NCBI GenBank assembly: GCA_026874595.1
Contig: CM049309.1
Location: 38,517,079-38,581,078, forward strand
DNA length: 64,000 bases
Reading direction: 5' to 3'
Source of the DNA: Sipunculus nudus
Taxonomy: Eukaryota; Annelida; Sipuncula; Golfingiida; Sipunculidae
A program made the translations under genes and the position numbers. Below are positions 59,877 to 64,000 of the stretch, piece by piece. The first letter of the stretch is position 1, and every line of letters starts with the position of its first letter. Under the pieces are notes generated by a model. That model worked only from the letters and a program-made list of their open reading frames with translations, had not been told where the DNA came from and did no database searches.

Positions 59877-60212
59877 TTCCAGGACTACTTGTCTCAACTG
59901 TCAAACTTCAAATTCAAAATTAGTTACTTATTAAGGAAACACCTTCTGTTAACATTTCACAAACGGATGTTTACAACTTATTATTTATTGCGTGGAATTC
60001 TTACACAAAACACCAATGTTTATGTGATTTGCCTTGAAATAATTCTTATCCAATACATTTGAACGGACCACATTTTCCTCTTCACTTCATTTATACCTAT
60101 GCTGCTGGAGTATAAATTAGAAGCCCCGGTGCATTTTGGGAGTCAGATTTTGACTTCGACAATCCCTAAACAGCAGTCGTATTCTTGCCCGAGTCTGCGC
60201 AGTGTGAGTTCT
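59877..60212 (+). repeat. Dispersed repeat X, copy C, uninterrupted in the middle
   Basis: ccaggactacttgtctcaac ... gtgatttgccttgaaataat ... gggagtcagattttgacttc ... gagtctgcgcagtgtga. Best local reference for the family. Confidence 0.65.
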
Positions 60213-61261
60213 TCGTCTGCTAATGCTATCAACATACAGCCTCATCTGTAGACTTGCGCCACCTTTAAATCTGGCTACTCTCTCTTAGTTCAACGTTCTA
60301 CATATCTTTGGCTCTGCCAGCGTGCATATAGGGCACAGGCGATATTACAAGCATCTCTGGGCCCATCTCTCTGTCACCTTATTTACCAGATTCCCACTAA
60401 TTAAACTTAGTTACTTTACTTGTACTGCCTTTCCACCAGACTTCTGCTGTAATTACTACCAAATTAGGCTCAAAACAACTTACCAATGGGAAGTTTGCTT
60501 AGTATGGTGAGGAATGCATGGGCCCCTTGGTGCTTCTGATATCGTTCACCTCGTGAATATTTTGTGTCAACCGTCTGTGATGCAAAGTTGTCAGACAAAG
60601 AAACAAATCTAGATATGATCATTCAAATATATTTTAAGTTCAAACCAATATTAACATCGAGTTCCATAAAGATGCGATTTCGAAAACAATTTATATTAAT
60701 TCATATATACTCTTTAAATTCTACGAACAATACGGAATAGATCCCTGTCATGTAAAAGCTAAGTGTTTAAATGTTTTCTGACTCATGTAAGAAGAAAAGG
60801 AAACAAACATTGTGACTCACGGAAACTAAATCAGCATAAGTTGTGCCAGCTGCAACAGACATTACGGAGACACACCTGAAATCTTCAAACTTTGTGATCA
60901 GCGATATTTATAGTTCCGTAAAGCCAGACACTTTTTAGAATGATTCAACTCAATTCATACTCATTTAATTACCCTGTTGCTTAGGAATATGTCAACATGA
61001 TATTAAGAGTTATATTGAGTTATATTAACGTTTTATATGGAAAAAGAGGCTTGTGCCACTTATGCTCAGGGAAAACAAGTCAACAAAGGTTGTGACATCA
61101 GTATTTTGCATACATATCTAACAGTCATACGGCCAATATTACTGTAACAACGAGTTGCAGACGTTCCTGGGGTATATGGTAACATAAGTTACTTTTTTGT
61201 CTGCATACCCATGGAAATCATCGTCAAATACTGCAATCAATGGCTCCATAATTCCTACGCC
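60213..61261. other. No recognisable feature
   Basis: AT-rich. No repeat match. Confidence 0.35.
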
Positions 61262-61478
61262 AGATGTCGTTTCTACTCAAAACGAATCTCTTCTGTTTGT
61301 GCACTGTGGGACGGGCGAGACATCTTCTCCCAGCTGCCAATCTCCCATATCAAAATTTGTTAAATTCCAAGGAAATACCTTCTGTTTAAATTTCACATGC
61401 GCATGCCAACAAAATATTACTTATTCCTTAAAGTCCGTACCAAACAACGCCCATTTTAAAGTGATTTGCCTTGAAACA
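61262..61478 (+). repeat. Dispersed repeat X, copy D, cut by element 4
   Basis: tgtcgtttctactcaaaacg ... gtgatttgccttgaaacaa, then the Helentron-like left end starts. In copy C the same point continues 'ttcttatccaatac'. Confidence 0.62.
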
Positions 61479-63190
61479 ATTTTTAGCTCAGCTGACTGTA
61501 AGTCAACTGAGCTTTAGCAATCACTCTTTGTCAGTCGTCCCTACGGTGAGCCGGCCGTCCGGTCGTTGTTTAACAGGGAACAAATCGTAACCGCTGGACC
61601 TGCAACTCCAAAGTACCCCCAAGGAAAATTTGATTCAAAATCTCAAGTATCTAAACAACTAATGCATTGATCACCATGATTCTTTTGCATGGATATTGAT
61701 CATGGAGTGTTTCATCAGTTTCTACAGACTGGTGGCGCCACCTGTATTTTTTTCATTTTTACGATTTTTTTCTATATTTTTGAGACCTTTAAAGATGTGA
61801 TTATCTGTAAACAGGGCACAAATTCTGATGACTTGAATTAGAATCTTGTATCTCGACATGCAGGGAGGCCCATGAAAAGTCTTCTTGGAAACTTCAAATT
61901 AGTTCTCTGTTACCCATAACCTTTGAGCTATTGGGCTTCGAAGTACCCCCCCCCCCAGTATAATGGATAATTTTTCTGCATATTGATCAAGGAGTGTTTC
62001 ATCAGTTCCTGTATACTGATCGTACCATCTGTACTTTTTCGATTTTACGCATTTTTTTCTGTTTACGAGACCTTTAAATATGCGGTCGTCTGTTAACAGG
62101 GCACAAATAGTAACCACTGGACCTAGAACCTTCTATCTTGACATGCAGGATGCTCCATGAAAAGTCTCCTAGTCAATCTGAAATAAGGTCTCTGTTACAA
62201 ATATTCTCAATGGAAAACTGGATACAAGAGCTCAAATATCTGAACAACTAACACATTGATCCCAATGATTTTTTGCATGCATATCAATCATGGAGTGTTT
62301 CATCAGTTCCTATAGACTGGTGGGGCCACCTGGATTTTTTTCGAATTTGAACACTTTCTATCTCTGAGACCTTTAAAGTTGTGGTCGTCCGTTAACAGGG
62401 CAAAAATAGTTACCATTGGTCCTAGAATCTTCTAACTTCATATCCTGGGAGGTCTATTAAAAATCTCCCTGGAAACCTGAAATTAGGGTTCTGTTACCAA
62501 TATTCTCTGAGCTGTGGTGCTTATAAGTATCCCCCCACCCCACCCCGAATAATTCAAAATTTGATACCAAAGCAGGGCACAAATCATAACCATTGGACCT
62601 AGAATCTTCATAATTGACATCAAGAGAGATCCTCAAAAGTTCTCCTGATTACTCCAGTTTGGATTGACATATGGATCACAAACTTGATTTATATATGGCC
62701 CACAACTGAAAGCAAGAACCCAATTGATTTTGGGGTCATGAGGTCAAAGGTCAAGGTCACAAGACCCACATCTTTAAAAAAAATTGTGGATGAATTTAAG
62801 CCAACCTTTTCATCCCGGATCTTCCATCTTGCACAAATAGCTCACCTGCTAATAGGGGATGATCACTATCGATTTTAGGGTCACAGGTTAAGGTTCCAGT
62901 CGCCAGCTGGCCACAAAATCATTTCCGAATGATAACTCCAGTATGGATAGACATAACGATCTCTGACTTGAATTAAATTTGGCCTACCACTACAGCAAGA
63001 AGCCTATTGATTAAGGTCTCATGAGGTCAAAGGTCAAGGCCACAGGACCCACAGCTTTGAAAAGATCGTAGAGGCATTGTAAATGTTTCACCCAAAATCT
63101 TTCACTTTTGGATTAAAACGTTAGGGGAAGAACCTTAAATTTCGACATCACAAGTCCAAAGGTCAAGGTCACAGGACCATCCTCCTGATT
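61479..63190 (+). mobile_element. Helentron-like element 4, right end not found
   Basis: Left end TTTTTAGCTCAGCTGACTGT, weak TCCG tract, ~330-bp units like element 1 (with ggtggcgccacctgtatt at 61731), then AGGTCAAAGGTCAAGGTCAC units like element 3 (from 62741). No TGACCCATGGGTCA terminus was found before 64000. Confidence 0.6.
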
Positions 63191-63699
63191 TATATACTGA
63201 CCAGGTTGACAGTTTAGTACATCTGTTGTAATTAGGCAACTGTTGCTATGGATACCCCACTGCTACACCTTAACACGACTACCACTGATTCAAACCCGAA
63301 CATCTTGGTTCAAATGTTTGAAAACTGTTTTGGGTTAGTTCCCTCTGTCTCTGCATGTTATCAGGTCCTATATATATTTTTTTAAGTATCACTGAGCCCA
63401 CACTAGAAGTCTATGCCCCTTTTACGGGGCCCTTCCTGACCTGTCAGTATTCCAGTTTGCATATATGACGAATCAACAAAATTAATTTGCTCAGCAACCT
63501 CAAACATTTAGAAAAGTCTTACGTAAATGGTACCCAAAATTATGTTTTCGGTCCTTACCTTGCAGAATAAAGGTCACGGTGCCCTTATTGCGGATTTCCA
63601 AGGGATTAGACTGTCCTTGGACCTACCAGGATAATAATAAAGACGTTTCTAGGTTTAAATGCGACCCCTGGCTTGTTCATGGACGGTCAAATCTGCTTT

Positions 63700-63823
63700 A
63701 AGGTATGTTTTCATGTGCGCGTATATGCGTATGTGCTTATATGCGTGAAAAAATAGGCGCTCCTTCGGCGATTTTCACGCATATACGCACATGTTGACAG
63801 ACACATGGAAACACCCCAGTAAC
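63700..63823. mobile_element. Small foldback element
   Basis: ttcatgtgcgcgtatatgcg pairs with cgcatatacgcacatg, and outer gtatgttttcatgtg with cacatggaaacac. ~120 bp, hairpin-forming. Confidence 0.55.
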
Positions 63824-63897
63824 AAAATCATATGAGCTATTTTTCACCCCTTTAAGCGCGGAGAAAACTGCCCCCCCCCTCTAAATTCACTAACTCT

Positions 63898-63926
63898 TTT
63901 TTTTTTTTGGGGGGGGGGGGGGGGGC
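63898..63926. repeat. T-run followed by poly(G)
   Basis: A ~12-nt T run joined to a G18-type run. Confidence 0.85.
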
Positions 63927-64000
63927 ATTGTGGACAGAATTTTCCATGACGAGACACCTACTATAGGACAAATGATCAATGTCCTGAGATTATCTCCTTA

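Overview
The window looks like a repeat-dominated piece of a marine invertebrate nuclear genome, most likely a mollusc and perhaps a bivalve. It is AT-rich, its only convincing gene is split by a long intron, and it is filled with TCCG-rich element ends, AGGTCA-rich tandem cores, Helitron/Helentron-like elements, MITEs, a tRNA-derived SINE and microsatellites. No bacterial-style operon, rRNA, true tRNA gene or CRISPR array was seen. The taxonomic call is an inference from repeat style. All alignments were made by eye.

Gene content: two exons (3079-3284 and 9140-9320, + strand) join in frame and encode the C-terminal part of a mitochondrial carrier (SLC25) protein; earlier exons lie upstream of the window. 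The 5.9 kb intron is a three-level nest of transposons. Weaker gene candidates are a compact TATA/ORF/poly(A) unit at 36.8-37.7 kb and a short membrane-anchor-like ORF at 58.6 kb. A frameshifted minus-strand coding remnant sits inside a Helitron-like element at 22.6-23.1 kb.

Layout: 0-9.3 kb, SLC25 3' end with Helentron-like elements (375-2940; 5500-8968) and Helitron-like elements (3938-5077; 6382-8441). 9.8-20 kb, foldback elements, a 4.3 kb Helentron-like element with AGGTCA tandem cores, and a 33-bp minisatellite. 20-26.2 kb, MITEs, a Helitron-like element carrying other insertions, and an inverted second copy of the 3938 family. 27.9-35.7 kb, a pogo/Tigger-like element, (TA)n tracts, a ~320-bp tandem repeat and an 88-bp satellite with a three-monomer higher-order period. 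36-43 kb, a CpG-richer stretch with the candidate small gene, MITEs, CTCF-like motifs and a SINE. 44-58 kb, dispersed repeats, a GAA tract, minisatellites, and a Harbinger-like element inserted into an older repeat. 59-64 kb, a piggyBac-like MITE, more copies of that older repeat, another Helentron-like element and a terminal foldback.

The elements do not form a pathway. They record successive insertions, several datable relative to each other because one copy interrupts another. No transposase, RepHel helicase or reverse transcriptase reading frame is intact here, so all mobile elements in view appear non-autonomous.
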